Shown piece after piece: positions 5,755 to 6,212 of a DNA stretch of 6,212 bases (positions are counted from its first letter, which is position 1; the number at the start of each line of letters is the position of its first letter). Made by a program: the position numbers and the translations under genes. The notes beneath the pieces were generated by a model that made no database searches, was not told the origin of the DNA, and saw only the letters and a program-made list of their open reading frames with translations. The stretch comes from Candidatus Hydrothermota bacterium (GTDB lineage Bacteria > Hydrothermota > Hydrothermia > B15-G9). The stretch lies in NCBI GenBank assembly GCA_003645975.1, contig QNDP01000096.1:1-6212 (forward strand), given 5' to 3'.

Positions 5755-6212
5755 ATGGCAGGACATGTGGCGATAATCGGGAGCGGAAGTTGGGGACTGA
5801 CTCTGGGTAACTTGCTGGCAAACAAAGGGATCAAAGTGAAGATCTGGGGGCGGTCGCGTGAGAAAATCCAGAGGCTTAGAGAAACCTACGAAGATAGGTC
5901 TCGACTGCCGGGGATAAAACTCCACAGTTCAATTGAGTTCCACTTCGATTTGAAAAAAGCAATTGACGATGCGGACCTTATAGTTCTCGTGGTTCCGTCA
6001 CAGGCTATGAGGGATGTGGTGTCGAAGCTCTCGAAGCTTTCAAATTTTCCAAAGAGGATAGTTTCGGCGGCGAAAGGGATAGAGATCGGGAGCGGCAAAA
6101 GGATGAGCGAGGTGATCAAAGAGGTTCTCGGTGGTGGCGGTGTTGCGGCCTTATCAGGACCGTCCATAGCGCTTGAGGTCGCCAAAGGCGAACCCACATC
6201 GGTCGTTGTGGC
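5755..6212 (+). CDS. gpsA: NAD(P)-dependent glycerol-3-phosphate dehydrogenase GpsA (3' end outside window)
   Basis: Reduces dihydroxyacetone phosphate to sn-glycerol-3-phosphate, the acceptor used by PlsY; cytoplasmic. 152 codons are present and the frame runs off the window, so about the N-terminal half is seen. Visible motifs: the Rossmann dinucleotide loop GSGSWG at 9-14, DADLIVLVVPSQAMRDV at 72-88, SAAKGIE at 104-110 (with the conserved Lys at 107) and LSGPSIALEVAKGEPTSVV at 133-151. The ATG at 5755 is one base after the plsY stop (TGAGATG). I see no convincing ribosome site at normal distance; GGTGAGGAG lies over 25 bases upstream, within plsY. Translation is therefore probably coupled to plsY termination. 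The ATG is chosen because it places the Rossmann loop at the usual distance from the N-terminus. Confidence 0.95.
   Translation, partial: MAGHVAIIGSGSWGLTLGNLLANKGIKVKIWGRSREKIQRLRETYEDRSRLPGIKLHSSIEFHFDLKKAIDDADLIVLVVPSQAMRDVVSKLSKLSNFPKRIVSAAKGIEIGSGKRMSEVIKEVLGGGGVAALSGPSIALEVAKGEPTSVVV

Noticed and set aside
5133..5834. 233-codon open frame on the minus strand covering plsY
   Set aside because: It is the exact antisense of plsY and the start of gpsA, and is rich in Asp, Arg, His, Ser and Gln, as expected from reversed hydrophobic codons. No domain is visible.
1..6212. Mobile elements, CRISPR arrays, tRNA or rRNA genes
   Set aside because: No transposase or integrase motifs, regularly spaced repeats, tRNA cloverleaf or rRNA sequence was seen on either strand.

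Overview
The window shows an ordinary bacterial chromosome segment with a cell-envelope theme. It holds seven protein genes, two of them cut by the window edges, and no RNA genes, mobile elements or CRISPR. A signal-peptide-bearing predicted beta-barrel ending in Phe implies a diderm (Gram-negative-type) bacterium. The fibronectin-III-like gene followed by this kind of uncharacterised barrel reminds me of uncultured Fibrobacteres-Chlorobi-Bacteroidetes-group or related candidate-phylum genomes. That placement is a weak inference. Base composition looks close to balanced, and most starts have good Shine-Dalgarno sequences.

Left part (1-2101, plus strand): the 3' end of a gene with a fibronectin-III-like end overlaps by ATGA a 530-residue predicted outer-membrane beta-barrel protein. 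Neither has a function I can name. They probably form one operon making a surface or secreted protein and an outer-membrane partner.

Middle (2315-5031, minus strand, convergent with the left part): rsmH, ftsL and ftsI in the classic division/cell-wall (dcw) order. They are unusually compressed: ftsL starts 62 bases before rsmH ends, and ftsI starts 92 bases before ftsL ends. The cluster stops after ftsI, where murE and the other mur genes usually follow, and no mraZ precedes rsmH. The 213-base convergent gap after ftsI holds no gene and only weak hairpins.

Right part (5163-6212, plus strand, divergent from rsmH): plsY and then gpsA, the enzymes that acylate and make glycerol-3-phosphate for phospholipid synthesis. 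The 131 bases between rsmH and plsY contain a good sigma-70-like promoter for rsmH, a weaker one for plsY, and a cluster of perfect inverted repeats just upstream of the plsY ribosome binding site. Division/septal peptidoglycan genes and phospholipid genes therefore share one control region. I did not find a clearly new biological system. The best leads are the nested overlaps in the shortened dcw cluster, the palindromes before plsY, and the uncharacterised envelope pair.
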